Origin: Coriobacteriia bacterium
Lineage (GTDB): Bacteria > Actinomycetota > Coriobacteriia > Coriobacteriales > Atopobiaceae
Direction of reading: 5' to 3'
DNA: 64,000 nucleotides
NCBI GenBank assembly: GCA_030530145.1
Contig: JAUMVN010000001.1
Span: forward strand, 62,001-126,000
In this document: positions 26,895 through 35,455 of the stretch, in pieces
How the letters are laid out: the number at the start of each line of letters is the position of its first letter
Numbering within the stretch: position 1 is the stretch's first letter
The notes under the pieces: model-generated
What the model was told of the DNA's origin: nothing
The model's database searches: none
The model's input: only the letters and a program-made list of their open reading frames with translations
Program-made: the position numbers and the translations under genes

Positions 26895-29516
26895 CTAGTC
26901 CTGGTAGAAGCTCGGCTCGCGGTTGTAGTACGCGTCGAGGTAGAGCTCCTTGATCTCGGAGATGAGCGGGTAGCGCGGGTTGGCGCCGGTGCACTGGTCG
27001 TTGAAGGCGTTCTCGGACATCTCGTCGAGGGTGTCGAGGAAGTACTGCTCGTCGACGCCGAAGTCCTTGATGGTCTCCTTGACGCCCACGTGCTTCTTGA
27101 GCTCCTCGATCTTCGCGACGAACTTCTCGAAGACATCGAGGTCGTCCTTGCCGGTCACGCCGCAGAAGCGGGCGGCCTCGGCGTAGCGGGAGAGCGTCTT
27201 CGGGTGGTCGTACTGCGGGAAGGTGCCCATCTTGGTCGGGCGCTCGGCCGCGTTGTAGCGCATGACGCGGGTGAGGATGACGGCGTTGGCCCAGCCGTGC
27301 GGGATGTGGTGGTACGCGCCGAGCTTGTGGGCCATGGAGTGGTTGACGCCCAGGAAGGCGTTGGCGAAGGCGATGCCGGCCATGCAGGACGCGTTGGCCA
27401 TGTGGTCGCGGGCCTCGACGTCGTTGGGGTTGTCGTAGGCGCGCGGCAGGTACTCGAAGACGAGCTTCATGGCGCGCAGCGCGAGGCCGTCGGTGTAGTC
27501 GGACGCCATGACGGAGACGTAGGCCTCGAGAGCGTGCGTGAGGACGTCGACGCCGGAGGCGGAGGTCAGGCCCTTGGGCTGGGTCATCATGTTGTCGGTG
27601 TCCACGATGGCCATGTTCGGCAGGAGCTCGTAGTCGGCGAGCGGCCACTTGGTGCCGGTCTCGGCATCGGTGATGATGGAGAACGGGGTGACCTCGGAGC
27701 CGGTGCCCGAAGAGGTCGGGATGGCGACGAAGAAGGCCTTGGTGCCGGACTTCGGGAACTTGTAGACGCGCTTGCGGATGTCCATGAAGTCCATGGCCAT
27801 GTCCTCGAACTTCTCCTCCGGGTGCTCGAACATGGTCCACATGATCTTGCCGGCGTCCATAGCGGAGCCGCCGCCGATGGCGATGATGCAGTCCGGGTCG
27901 AAGGCGCGGAGCTGCTCGAGGCCCTTCAGGCAGTCCTGGAGCTTCGGGTCGGGCGAGATGGACCAGAAGGAGGTGTGGACGATGCCCTGCTCGTCGAGGG
28001 ACGCCTCGATCTTCTTGGTGAAGCCGGAGGTGTAGAGGAAGGAGTCGGTGACGATGAAGGCGCGCTTCTTGCCGTAGACCTCGCCGAGCTCCTGCAGGGC
28101 GACGGGCATGCAGCCCTTCTTGAAGAAGATCTTCTCGGGGGTACGGAACCAAAGCATGTTCTCACGCCTCTCCGCGACGGACTTGTAGTTGAGGAGGTGC
28201 TGCGGGCCGACGTTGCCGGAGACGGAGTTGCCGCCCCAGGAGCCGCAGCCGAGGGTGAGGGACGGCGCCATCTTGAAGTTGTAGAGGTCGCCGATGCCGC
28301 CCTGGGAGGACGGGGTGTTGATGAGCACGCGGCAGGTCTTCATGGCCTCGTAGTGCTTCTGGATCTTCTCGGTCTCGTTCACGTTGACGTAGAGCGAGGA
28401 GGTGTGGCCGTAGCCGCCGTCGGCGACCAGGCGCTCGGCCTTGGCGAGGGCCTCGTCGAAGGTCTTGGCCTTGTACATGCCGAGGACCGGGGAGAGCTTC
28501 TCGTGGGCCATGGCCTCGGAAGGCTCGACGGAGGTGGCCTCGCCGATCAGGACCTTGGTGGCCTTCGGGACCTCGACGCCGGCGATCTGGGCGATCTTGT
28601 AGGCGGACTGGCCGACGATCTTGGCGTTGACGGAGCCGTTGATGATGACGGTCGCGCGGACCTTATCGAGCTCCTCGCCCTTGAGGAAGTAGCAGCCGCG
28701 GGCCTTGAACTCGGCCTTGACCGCGTCGTAGATGTCGGCGAGGACGGTCACGGACTGCTCGGAGGCGCAGATCATGCCGTTGTCGAAGGTCTTCGAGTGG
28801 ATGATCGAGTTGACGGCGAGCTTGATGTCGGCCGTGGAGTCGATGATGACCGGGGTGTTGCCGGGGCCGACGCCCAGGGCCGGGGTGCCGGAGGAGTACG
28901 CGGCGTTGACCATGCCCGGGCCGCCGGTGGCCAGGATGATGTCGGCGTCGTGCATGAGGGTGTTGGTGAGCTCGAGCGACGGGACCGAGATCCAGTCGAT
29001 GAGGCCCTTGGGGGCGCCGGCGGCCTCGGCGGCGTCGCGCACGATGCGGGCGGCCTCGGCGGTGCAGGCCTTGGCGCGGGGGTGCGGCGAGATGAGGATG
29101 GCGTTGCGGGTCTTGAGCGCCAGGAGGCACTTGAAGATGGCGGTGGAGGTGGGGTTGGTGGTCGGGATGACGGCGGCCACGACGCCCATGGGCTCGGCGA
29201 CCTTCTTGTAACCGAAGGCCTTGTCGTCCTCGATGACGCCGCAGGTCTTCATGTCCTTGTACTTGTTATAGATGTACTCGGACGCGTAGTGGTTCTTGAT
29301 GACCTTGTCCTCGACGATGCCCATGCCCGTCTCTTCGACGGCCATCTTGGCCAGCGGGATGCGCTGCTTGTTCGCGGCCATGGCGGCCTCGTAGAAGATC
29401 TTGTCCACCTGCTCCTGGGTGAACTTGGCGTACTCGGCCTGCGCGGCGCGCATAGACTTCAGGCGCTCCTGCAGCGCCTCGACGCTGTCGATGACGGTAA
29501 CGGTCTTCTTTGCCAT
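26895..29516 (-). CDS. adhE: Bifunctional acetaldehyde-CoA/alcohol dehydrogenase
   Basis: 873-residue AdhE that reduces acetyl-CoA to acetaldehyde and then ethanol using two NADH, the main ethanol-forming enzyme of anaerobes, usually assembled as spirosomes. The N-terminal ALDH-type domain (1-about 440) has its catalytic Cys in DNGMICASEQSV (about 246). The C-terminal iron-dependent alcohol dehydrogenase has AIGGGSAMDAGK, DVLTHALEAYVSV and the metal histidine motifs NHSMAHKLGAYHHIPHG. The ATG at 29516 follows GGAGGAAGC; twenty upstream codons are non-homologous. Confidence 0.97.
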   Translation of the reverse strand: MAKKTVTVIDSVEALQERLKSMRAAQAEYAKFTQEQVDKIFYEAAMAANKQRIPLAKMAVEETGMGIVEDKVIKNHYASEYIYNKYKDMKTCGVIEDDKAFGYKKVAEPMGVVAAVIPTTNPTSTAIFKCLLALKTRNAILISPHPRAKACTAEAARIVRDAAEAAGAPKGLIDWISVPSLELTNTLMHDADIILATGGPGMVNAAYSSGTPALGVGPGNTPVIIDSTADIKLAVNSIIHSKTFDNGMICASEQSVTVLADIYDAVKAEFKARGCYFLKGEELDKVRATVIINGSVNAKIVGQSAYKIAQIAGVEVPKATKVLIGEATSVEPSEAMAHEKLSPVLGMYKAKTFDEALAKAERLVADGGYGHTSSLYVNVNETEKIQKHYEAMKTCRVLINTPSSQGGIGDLYNFKMAPSLTLGCGSWGGNSVSGNVGPQHLLNYKSVAERRENMLWFRTPEKIFFKKGCMPVALQELGEVYGKKRAFIVTDSFLYTSGFTKKIEASLDEQGIVHTSFWSISPDPKLQDCLKGLEQLRAFDPDCIIAIGGGSAMDAGKIMWTMFEHPEEKFEDMAMDFMDIRKRVYKFPKSGTKAFFVAIPTSSGTGSEVTPFSIITDAETGTKWPLADYELLPNMAIVDTDNMMTQPKGLTSASGVDVLTHALEAYVSVMASDYTDGLALRAMKLVFEYLPRAYDNPNDVEARDHMANASCMAGIAFANAFLGVNHSMAHKLGAYHHIPHGWANAVILTRVMRYNAAERPTKMGTFPQYDHPKTLSRYAEAARFCGVTGKDDLDVFEKFVAKIEELKKHVGVKETIKDFGVDEQYFLDTLDEMSENAFNDQCTGANPRYPLISEIKELYLDAYYNREPSFYQD

Positions 29517-29615
29517 GCTTCCTCCAATTCCTTGGCCGGCGCCGGCGGCGTCGGTCCAATAGAACACGGGCAACAACGGTACGAACGGCGATAGTCCCTA
29601 GACGCACCAAAATTA

Positions 29616-29644
29616 AGTATACGGGGCGACCGTTCACGGGCGAA
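29616..29644 (-). promoter_or_regulatory. Candidate promoter of adhE
   Basis: On the minus strand TATACT (29616-29621) is 17 nt downstream of TTCGCC (29639-29644). The -10 match is good and the -35 weak. It would give a leader of about 90 nt to the adhE ATG. Confidence 0.4.
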
Positions 29645-29738
29645 GAGGAACCTTTCGCCTAAGTCAAGTTTGAGACAGTTGCACAAAACAAGCCAGTGAA
29701 ATGCGGTTCTTTCCGCCTGAAGAAGATTGAGCTCGCTC

Positions 29739-29773
29739 GGCAAACGGTTTCACTATCGATTGAAGCGCTTTTA
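29739..29773. promoter_or_regulatory. Two cre/LacI-like operator sequences between mtlA and adhE
   Basis: GGCAAACGGTTTCA (29739-29752) and TGAAGCGCTTTTA (29761-29773) both have a central CG and A/T-rich half-sites, matching the CcpA cre pattern TGNAANCGNTNNCA with about one mismatch each. They lie upstream of the adhE promoter candidate and just past the mtlA stop. The binding protein is unknown. The remainder of this 289-nt gap shows no gene. Confidence 0.35.
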
Positions 29774-29805
29774 TTCCCAGGGGCGAGGCCCGCGGGGCGG
29801 CAGGG

Positions 29806-31665
29806 CTACGAGAGGACGCTCAGGACCCAGTCGATATCGTCGGTGGTCTTCATCTTCTCGAGGACCTCCTCGTCCTCCAAGATACGGCAGATGTTGGCGA
29901 GCACCTCGAGGTGCTCCTCCCCCTTGCCGGCGATGCCGAAGACGAGCTGGGCGCGTTCGCCGTCGTAGTCGACGCCGGCGGGGTACTGCTGCAGGACGAC
30001 GCCCGTGCGCTGGACGCTCTCCTTCGCGTCGTTGGTGCCGTGCGGGATGGCGATGCCCATGCCTATGTAGACGCTCGTGAGGCGGTCGCGGTCGACCATG
30101 GCGTCGACGTAGGGGGCGTCGACGTAGCCGCGGGAGACGAGCAGGGCCCCGGAGTCGCGGATGGAGCGCTCGCGGTCGACGCTCGCGCAGCCTAGCTGGA
30201 TGTCGTCGCGGGAGATGCAGAGCGAAGGCTTGGGCTCCTCGGCGGGAGCTGCCGGCGCGGGCGCGGGCGGCTCCTTCAGCTGCGAAGCCTGCGGAAGGCT
30301 CGTCAGGGCATCGTAGAGGGAGTCGAGGGCGGGGTCGTCGAGGAAGTTGTCGATGGTGACGATCTGCGCCTGCGGGGCGCTCTTGCGGGCACGCTCGGAG
30401 AGAGCGCGCTGGCAGACCACGATGGCGGCCTCCGCGGGGACAGTGTCGACGCTCGAGTGCTTGACGGTGAGGTCGGGGCGCTCGGCCTTGATGCGGTTGC
30501 GGAAACGGGTGGCGCCCATGGCCGACGACCCCATGCCGGCGTCGCAGGCGAAGACGATGAGGCCGTTTTTGGTGTCGGAGACCACGGCCGCCTCGGCGGA
30601 GCCCTTCATCTGGCGCATCTTCTCGCTGGCGGAGTCGAGGTCGGAGGCCTGGGAGGCCCTCACGATCGGAGAGGCGATGACGAAGGAGACGGCGCAGGCG
30701 AGCACGACGCCGATGATCACCTGGACCATGCAGTCGGCCGGGGCCATGGAGAGCACGGCGATGATGGAGCCGGGCGAGGCCGCCGAGGTGAGGCCGGTGC
30801 CGGTGAAGGAGAACCACGCGATGGCGACGGCGTTGCCCACGATGGGGGCGACGATGACCTTCGGGTTCATGAGCACGTAGGGGAAATAGATCTCGTGGAT
30901 GCCGCCGAGGAAGTGGATGATCACGGCGCCGGGCGCGGACTGGCGGGTCTTGGCGTCCTTGCAGAAGAAGCAGTACGCGAGCAGCACGCCGAGGCCGGGG
31001 CCGGGGTTGGCCTCGAGGAGGTACATGATCGAGCGGCCGGTCTCCTGCGCCTGCGTGATGCCGATGGGCGTGAAGATGCCGTGGTTGATGGCGTTGTTGA
31101 GGAAGAGGACCTTTGCGGGCTCGATGAAGATGGCCAGAAGCGGCATCAGGCTGTACTGCACGAGGAACGCGACGCCGGCCATGAGCACGACGAGAATGGC
31201 GTTCATGACGGGACCGATGACCAGGTAGCCGAGCATCGCGAGCAGCATGCCGAGGATGCCGACGGAGAAGTTGTCGATGAGCATCTCAAAACCGGCGGGC
31301 GTGCGGCCGTCCATGAGCTCGTCGAACTTCTTGATCAGCCACCCGGAGGCGGGGCCCATGACCATGGCGCCCATGAGCATCGTCGTGTCGGGGGCGCCTG
31401 CGATGCAGCCGATGACGGCGATGGCGCCGACGATGCGGCCGCGGTCCGCCCCCACCAGATAGCCGCCCTGGGCGGCGATGAGCACGGGGATCAGGTAGGT
31501 GAGCATCGGGCCCGCGACGCTCGCGAAGCCCTCGTTGGGAATCCAGCCGGTGGGAATGAAGAGCGCGGTGAGGAAGCCCCAGGCGATGAAGGCGCCGATG
31601 TTGGGCATCACCATGCCGCTCAGGAACTTACCGAACCGAGAGAGACCGTCTCGAACATCTGACAT
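29806..31665 (-). CDS. mtlA: PTS mannitol-type permease, IICBA in one chain
   Basis: 619-residue phosphotransferase permease that takes up and phosphorylates a hexitol. The IIC membrane domain (1-about 330) is clearly MtlA-like: FLSGMVMPNIGAFIAWG, LFIPTGW, FEPAKVLFLNNAINHGIF-type segment and IIHFLGGIHEIYFPYVLM. IIB has the phospho-cysteine in FACDAGMGSSAMG (about 385-397). After a Pro/Ala linker comes IIA with the phospho-histidine in GMGIAIPHGTND. The start at 31665 has AAAGGGAAAGG upstream. It is divergent from the kinase/dehydrogenase/DeoR genes. Exact hexitol specificity is not certain. Confidence 0.93.
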   Translation of the reverse strand: MSDVRDGLSRFGKFLSGMVMPNIGAFIAWGFLTALFIPTGWIPNEGFASVAGPMLTYLIPVLIAAQGGYLVGADRGRIVGAIAVIGCIAGAPDTTMLMGAMVMGPASGWLIKKFDELMDGRTPAGFEMLIDNFSVGILGMLLAMLGYLVIGPVMNAILVVLMAGVAFLVQYSLMPLLAIFIEPAKVLFLNNAINHGIFTPIGITQAQETGRSIMYLLEANPGPGLGVLLAYCFFCKDAKTRQSAPGAVIIHFLGGIHEIYFPYVLMNPKVIVAPIVGNAVAIAWFSFTGTGLTSAASPGSIIAVLSMAPADCMVQVIIGVVLACAVSFVIASPIVRASQASDLDSASEKMRQMKGSAEAAVVSDTKNGLIVFACDAGMGSSAMGATRFRNRIKAERPDLTVKHSSVDTVPAEAAIVVCQRALSERARKSAPQAQIVTIDNFLDDPALDSLYDALTSLPQASQLKEPPAPAPAAPAEEPKPSLCISRDDIQLGCASVDRERSIRDSGALLVSRGYVDAPYVDAMVDRDRLTSVYIGMGIAIPHGTNDAKESVQRTGVVLQQYPAGVDYDGERAQLVFGIAGKGEEHLEVLANICRILEDEEVLEKMKTTDDIDWVLSVLS

Positions 31666-31740
31666 GGCCTTTCCCTTTCTGTGCATGCGGCCGCCGCTCT
31701 GGGCGGCCCCTCTCCTTTACGAGTATGCGCCGAGGCGCGT

Positions 31741-31923
31741 GACTTTCGCTTCGCTGGCAGAAACAATAATGGCTTTTGTTTCAACAATACAAGAGGAGAG
31801 CCGATTTAAGGGGTAAACGGAGGGTTTATGCCGATAAACGGTCGATAGCGGCTATATTTACGAAAGTCAAACGACTTTCTTGACAACAGCTTTGGCGTGA
31901 TTACTATGGGTATTGACTTTCGC
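31741..31923. promoter_or_regulatory. Repeated GACTTTC boxes in the mtlA/pfkB divergent region
   Basis: GACTTTCGC occurs at 31741-31749 and 31915-31923. A perfect inverted pair GAAAGTC-AAAC-GACTTTC lies at 31862-31879, directly against the -35 of the rightward promoter. Such spaced identical boxes flanking both transcription starts are the expected layout for an operator of the DeoR-type regulator encoded downstream, but this is inference. Confidence 0.45.
31880..31907 (+). promoter_or_regulatory. Promoter of the PfkB kinase operon
   Basis: Consensus -35 TTGACA (31880-31885), a 16-nt spacer and -10 TACTAT (31902-31907), about 54 nt before the kinase ATG. The inverted GACTTTC repeat abuts the -35. 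Confidence 0.65.
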
Positions 31924-31960
31924 CGCAACAGTAATTGAATGTCGTCACGAAAGGAGAAAG

Positions 31961-32893
31961 ATGCTGCACACGGTCACGCTCAACCCGGCGCTCGATAAGA
32001 CCGCGGTCGTTGAGGGCTTCACGGTGGACACCGTGAACCGCCTCACGGACCTGCGCGTGGACCCGGGCGGTAAGGGGATCAACGTCAGCAAGGTCGCCTC
32101 CGAGCTCGGTCACGCATCGGTCGCGCACGTGGTCCTCGCCGGCCAGACCGGCAAGAAGATCTCCGCCGCCCTCGCGGACATGGGCATCGAGACAAAGGCG
32201 TTCGAGGTGGAGGGAGAGACGCGCACGAACCTCAAGGTCGTCGACCCCAGGCTCAAGACGAACACCGACGTGAACGAACCCGGCCCGGTCGTCGGCTCCG
32301 AACAGTTCGCCTCCTTCGCGAGGGCGCTCACGGATGAGGTCGGCCAAGGAGACGTCGTCGTGCTCGCCGGCAGCCTTCCCAAGGGGCTCGGCCCCGATTC
32401 CTACGCCCTTCTCGTCACATCGCTGCGCTCGCTCGGCGCGAAGGTCTTCCTCGACGCCGACGGGGAGCCGCTCAGGCTCGCCCTCAAAGCGAGGCCCTAT
32501 CTGATCAAGCCCAACGACCACGAGCTCGCAGGCCTCGTCGGCCATGAGCTGAAGAGCGTCGAGGAGATCGCCCAGGCTGCAAAAGACCTGGTCGCTGGAG
32601 GTATCGAGCGCGTCGTGGTCTCCATGGGCGGAGCCGGGGCTCTCTTCGTCACGGCAGGGACCGCGCTTCTCGCCAAGGCGCCGAAGGTCAAGGTCGGCTC
32701 GACCGTGGGCGCGGGCGACTCGGTCGTCGCGGCGCTCGCCTGCGCCGAGATCTCCGGCCTTCCCCTGGAAGAGGCCGCCCGCCTCGCCGTGGCGACCGGA
32801 TCGGCCAACGTCATGTGCTCCGGCACGCAGGCCGCGAGCCGCGAGGCCATCGAGGAGCTTCTTCCCAAGGTGACCGTCGAGGTCCTCGCCTAA
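31961..32893 (+). CDS. 1-phosphofructokinase/LacC-type PfkB sugar-phosphate kinase
   Basis: 310-residue ribokinase-fold kinase of the hexose-phosphate branch (FruK/LacC/PfkB). MLHTVTLNPALDKTAVVEGF and the substrate motif DPGGKGINVSKVA at about 35-47 are diagnostic. The C-terminal ATP/anion-hole motif VGAGDSVVAA contains the catalytic Asp. It phosphorylates fructose-1-phosphate, fructose-6-phosphate or tagatose-6-phosphate. AAAGGAG precedes the ATG. It is first in an operon with the MDR dehydrogenase and DeoR regulator and divergent from mtlA, so it probably acts on the ketohexose phosphate formed from the imported hexitol. Confidence 0.88.
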   Translation: MLHTVTLNPALDKTAVVEGFTVDTVNRLTDLRVDPGGKGINVSKVASELGHASVAHVVLAGQTGKKISAALADMGIETKAFEVEGETRTNLKVVDPRLKTNTDVNEPGPVVGSEQFASFARALTDEVGQGDVVVLAGSLPKGLGPDSYALLVTSLRSLGAKVFLDADGEPLRLALKARPYLIKPNDHELAGLVGHELKSVEEIAQAAKDLVAGGIERVVVSMGGAGALFVTAGTALLAKAPKVKVGSTVGAGDSVVAALACAEISGLPLEEAARLAVATGSANVMCSGTQAASREAIEELLPKVTVEVLA

Positions 32894-32941
32894 AAACCGC
32901 CAAGTCCTCCCCCATCAACACACAAACCGAAAGGAACCATC

Positions 32942-34210
32942 ATGAAAGCAAAGGCTGTTCGTCTCCACGGTGCCAACGACCTGCGAATGGACGACTTCGA
33001 GCTTCCCCAGATCGCCGACGACGAGGTCCTCGTCAAGGTCGTGAGCGACTCCATCTGCATGTCCACCTACAAGTGCGCGACCCTCGGCACCGACCACAAG
33101 CGCGTCCACGCCGAGGTGGCCGAGCACCCCGCCATCATGGGCCACGAGTTCGCCGGCGACATCGTCGAGGTGGGCGCCAAGTGGGCCGACCGCTTCAAGC
33201 CGGGCATGAAGTTCACCATCCAGCCGGCCCTCAACTACAAGGGCACCATGTGGAGCCCCGGCTACTCCTATGAGTTCTGCGGCGGCGACGCGACCTACTG
33301 CATCCTTCCCGCCGAGGTCATGGAGTGCGACTGCCTGCTCGCCTACACCGGCGAGGCGTATTACCAGGCCTCCCTCGCCGAGCCGATGAGCTGCTCCATC
33401 GGCGCCTTCCATGCCGCCTACCACACCCAGATGGGCGTCTACACGCACGAGATGGGCATCCGCGAGGGCGGCAAGCTCGCCATCGTCGCGGGCGCGGGCC
33501 CCATGGGCCTGGGCGCGCTCACCTACGCGCTGCACTGCGACCGCAGGCCGGGCCTCGTCGTCGTGGCCGACATCAACCAGGAGCGCCTCGACCGCGCGGC
33601 TTCGCTCTTCCCGCCCGAGCAGATCAAGGCCGAGACCGGCATCGACCTCGTCTTCGCCAACAACGGCCAGATGGAGGACCCTGTCGCGGGCCTGCGCGAG
33701 ATCAGCGGCGGGACCGGCTTCGACGACGTGCTCTGCTACGCGCCGGTGGCTCCCGTGGTCACGCTCTCGGCCGACCTTCTCGGCCGAGACGGGTGCCTCA
33801 ACTTCTTCGCCGGCCCGACCGACAAGAAGTTCTCCGCGCCGATGAACTTCTACGAGGTCCACTACGGCTCCACCCACGTCATGGGCACGACGGGCGGCAA
33901 CACCGCCGACGAAATCGAGTCGCTCGAGCTCACGGCCGCCGGCCGCATCGACCCCGCCGTCATGGTCACCCATGTGGGCGGCCTCGACGCCGCGGCGGAG
34001 ACGACCCTCAACCTGCCCAAGATCCCCGGCGGCAAGAAGCTCATCTACACGCACATCTCCATGCCGCTGACCGCCCTCACCGACCTGCGCGCGAAGGCCG
34101 CCGAGGACGAGCGCTATGCCGGCCTCGCCGACATCGTCGAGGGTAACAACGGCCTGTGGTGCCCCGAGGCCGAGCGCTACCTGCTCGCCAACTTCGACGC
34201 CATCGACTAG
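32942..34210 (+). CDS. Zinc-binding MDR dehydrogenase, L-sorbose-1-phosphate reductase-like
   Basis: 422-residue medium-chain dehydrogenase/reductase resembling SorE-type sorbose-1-phosphate reductases (MKAKAVRLHGANDLRMDDFELP, SDSICMSTYKC, DHKRVHAEVAEHP). Zinc ligands are suggested by Cys in ICMSTYKC, GHEFAGDIVEVG and AEPMSCSIGAFH. The NAD(P) site is IVAGAGPMGLGALTYAL. It is longer than typical MDR enzymes (about 350). In this cluster it would oxidise the hexitol phosphate delivered by MtlA, or reduce a ketose phosphate. No classical MtlD is present. A terminator hairpin follows. Confidence 0.85.
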   Translation: MKAKAVRLHGANDLRMDDFELPQIADDEVLVKVVSDSICMSTYKCATLGTDHKRVHAEVAEHPAIMGHEFAGDIVEVGAKWADRFKPGMKFTIQPALNYKGTMWSPGYSYEFCGGDATYCILPAEVMECDCLLAYTGEAYYQASLAEPMSCSIGAFHAAYHTQMGVYTHEMGIREGGKLAIVAGAGPMGLGALTYALHCDRRPGLVVVADINQERLDRAASLFPPEQIKAETGIDLVFANNGQMEDPVAGLREISGGTGFDDVLCYAPVAPVVTLSADLLGRDGCLNFFAGPTDKKFSAPMNFYEVHYGSTHVMGTTGGNTADEIESLELTAAGRIDPAVMVTHVGGLDAAAETTLNLPKIPGGKKLIYTHISMPLTALTDLRAKAAEDERYAGLADIVEGNNGLWCPEAERYLLANFDAID

Positions 34211-34242
34211 CGCCGACGAACGAAAAGCCAACCGAAAGCCCG

Positions 34243-34281
34243 AAGGCCCCGGCTGCGCATCCGATCCGCGGCCGGGGCCTT
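34243..34281 (+). terminator. Terminator/attenuator between the dehydrogenase and DeoR genes
   Basis: Eleven-base-pair stem AAGGCCCCGGC / GCCGGGGCCTT with a 17-nt loop, starting 32 nt after the dehydrogenase stop. The stem ends in TT without a long U-tract, so some readthrough into the regulator gene is likely. Confidence 0.65.
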
Positions 34282-34341
34282 GCTAGAATGTTCGGAAAGA
34301 GGAACGCGGGGCCACGGCCCTCCAGCAGGAAAGAGACGCGC

Positions 34342-35106
34342 ATGGCAGCGAACATGAACGAGAGGCGCGACGCGATCGTCGAGCTCGTGAACTCCCTGGG
34401 CACGGTCACCTTCGCCCAGGTGAAGAAGAACTTCTCCGACGTCTCGGACATGACGCTGCGCACCGACCTGAAGACCCTCGACGCCGAGCGCAGGATCGTG
34501 CGCACGCACGGCGGCGCGCGATCGGTCGAGTACGTCGTCGGCACCGACGACCTGCTGCTCAACCGCCAATCGAGGAACACCGAGGCCAAGGCCGCCATCG
34601 CGAAGAAGGCCGCGGCGCTCGTCCGCCCGAACACGACCTTCTTCCTGGACTCGGGCACCACGACGACCGAGCTCGCCCGCGCGCTCGCGGACACGCGCGC
34701 CATCGCCTTCACGAACAGCCTGAGCTGCACAGCGGAGCTCGCGCGCATGGCCGAGCTCAAGACCATCGTCATAGGAGGCACGCTCAACCGCTACTCGATG
34801 AGCCTGAACGGCGGCAAGGCGATCGAGGAGATCTCGGGCCTCTCGTTCGACGTGCTCTTCCTCGGCGTCACGTCCTACGCCTCGTCGACGGGCTTCGCCT
34901 GCGGCTCGGACGACGAGGCCGCCCTCAAGCGCGCGCTGATCTCGCGCGCCGAGAAGACCGTGGTCCTCATGGACTCCGAGAAGCTCGGGAAGAAGAGCAC
35001 CTTCAGGATCTGCGGCCTCGAGGATGTGGACGTCGTCGTCTCGGACGGCAAGCTCTCCGAGCACTTCCTCAAGAGCTGCGAGGAGGCCGACGTCGAGGTG
35101 CTCTAG
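34342..35106 (+). CDS. DeoR/GlpR family transcriptional regulator
   Basis: 254-residue DeoR-type regulator: N-terminal winged helix (MNERRDAIVELVNSLGTVTF, DVSDMTLRTDLKTLDAERRIVRTHGGA, about 5-60), then the sugar-phosphate sensor domain with FLDSGTTTTELARAL, IVIGGTLNRYSMSLNG and DVLFLGVTSY. Members are usually repressors relieved by a phosphorylated sugar. It follows the kinase and dehydrogenase genes and is expected to control this cluster and mtlA through the GACTTTC boxes. The start at 34342 is supported by AGGAAAGAG; the upstream open frame overlaps the terminator. Confidence 0.92.
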   Translation: MAANMNERRDAIVELVNSLGTVTFAQVKKNFSDVSDMTLRTDLKTLDAERRIVRTHGGARSVEYVVGTDDLLLNRQSRNTEAKAAIAKKAAALVRPNTTFFLDSGTTTTELARALADTRAIAFTNSLSCTAELARMAELKTIVIGGTLNRYSMSLNGGKAIEEISGLSFDVLFLGVTSYASSTGFACGSDDEAALKRALISRAEKTVVLMDSEKLGKKSTFRICGLEDVDVVVSDGKLSEHFLKSCEEADVEVL

Positions 35107-35109
35107 GCG

Positions 35110-35379
35110 CTACCGCCCAGCCAAGAAGCGCTCGAGCTCGAGAACCTGCTCGCGGGGATCGGCGCAGGAAGCCTCGAACAGAAGCCAAGAGCCCTCGCCG
35201 ACCCGGCGAAGCCACACGAGCGGCCCGAAGCCGCCCCGCAGCGTGCTCGACGCCTCGCGGTACGCCTCGTCGGAGGTGAGGCCCGGGTAGCGGACCTCGG
35301 CGACGCGGGGATGACACCGCAGGTAGTTGGCCGCCACTTGAGCGGCATCGGAGCGGAGGCGCCACTCCCCCTCCGGCAT
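35110..35379 (-). pseudogene. Orphan C-terminal domain of a Cys/Met-metabolism PLP enzyme
   Basis: An 89-codon reading frame (ATG 35379, weak GGGA upstream) that resembles only the small C-terminal domain of cystathionine gamma-synthase/lyase-type enzymes: AANYLRCHPRVAEVRYPGL followed by LRGGFGPLVWLRR and a short C-terminal helix. The PLP lysine and the large domain, which make up most of the roughly 380-residue family length, are absent from the window. It starts right behind the thrS terminator and ends 3 nt from the convergent DeoR stop. It may be a gene remnant, or a small stand-alone protein; no catalytic function is expected. Confidence 0.55.
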
Positions 35380-35395
35380 CGATTCCCGCATACGA

Positions 35396-35423
35396 AGAAG
35401 AGCCCCGAGATCGGGGCTCTTCT
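35396..35423 (-). terminator. Terminator after thrS
   Basis: Perfect inverted repeat AGAAGAGCCCCGA / TCGGGGCTCTTCT with a minimal loop, followed on the minus strand by TCTTCGT, starting 32 nt after the thrS stop. Confidence 0.8.
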
Positions 35424-35455
35424 CGTTTGTGTGCGTGAGGTCCAACGCCCGTGCC

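Noticed and set aside
29640-29700. Rex operator upstream of adhE (TTGTG... half-site)
   Set aside because: The second half-site does not match TTCACAA; too poor to call.
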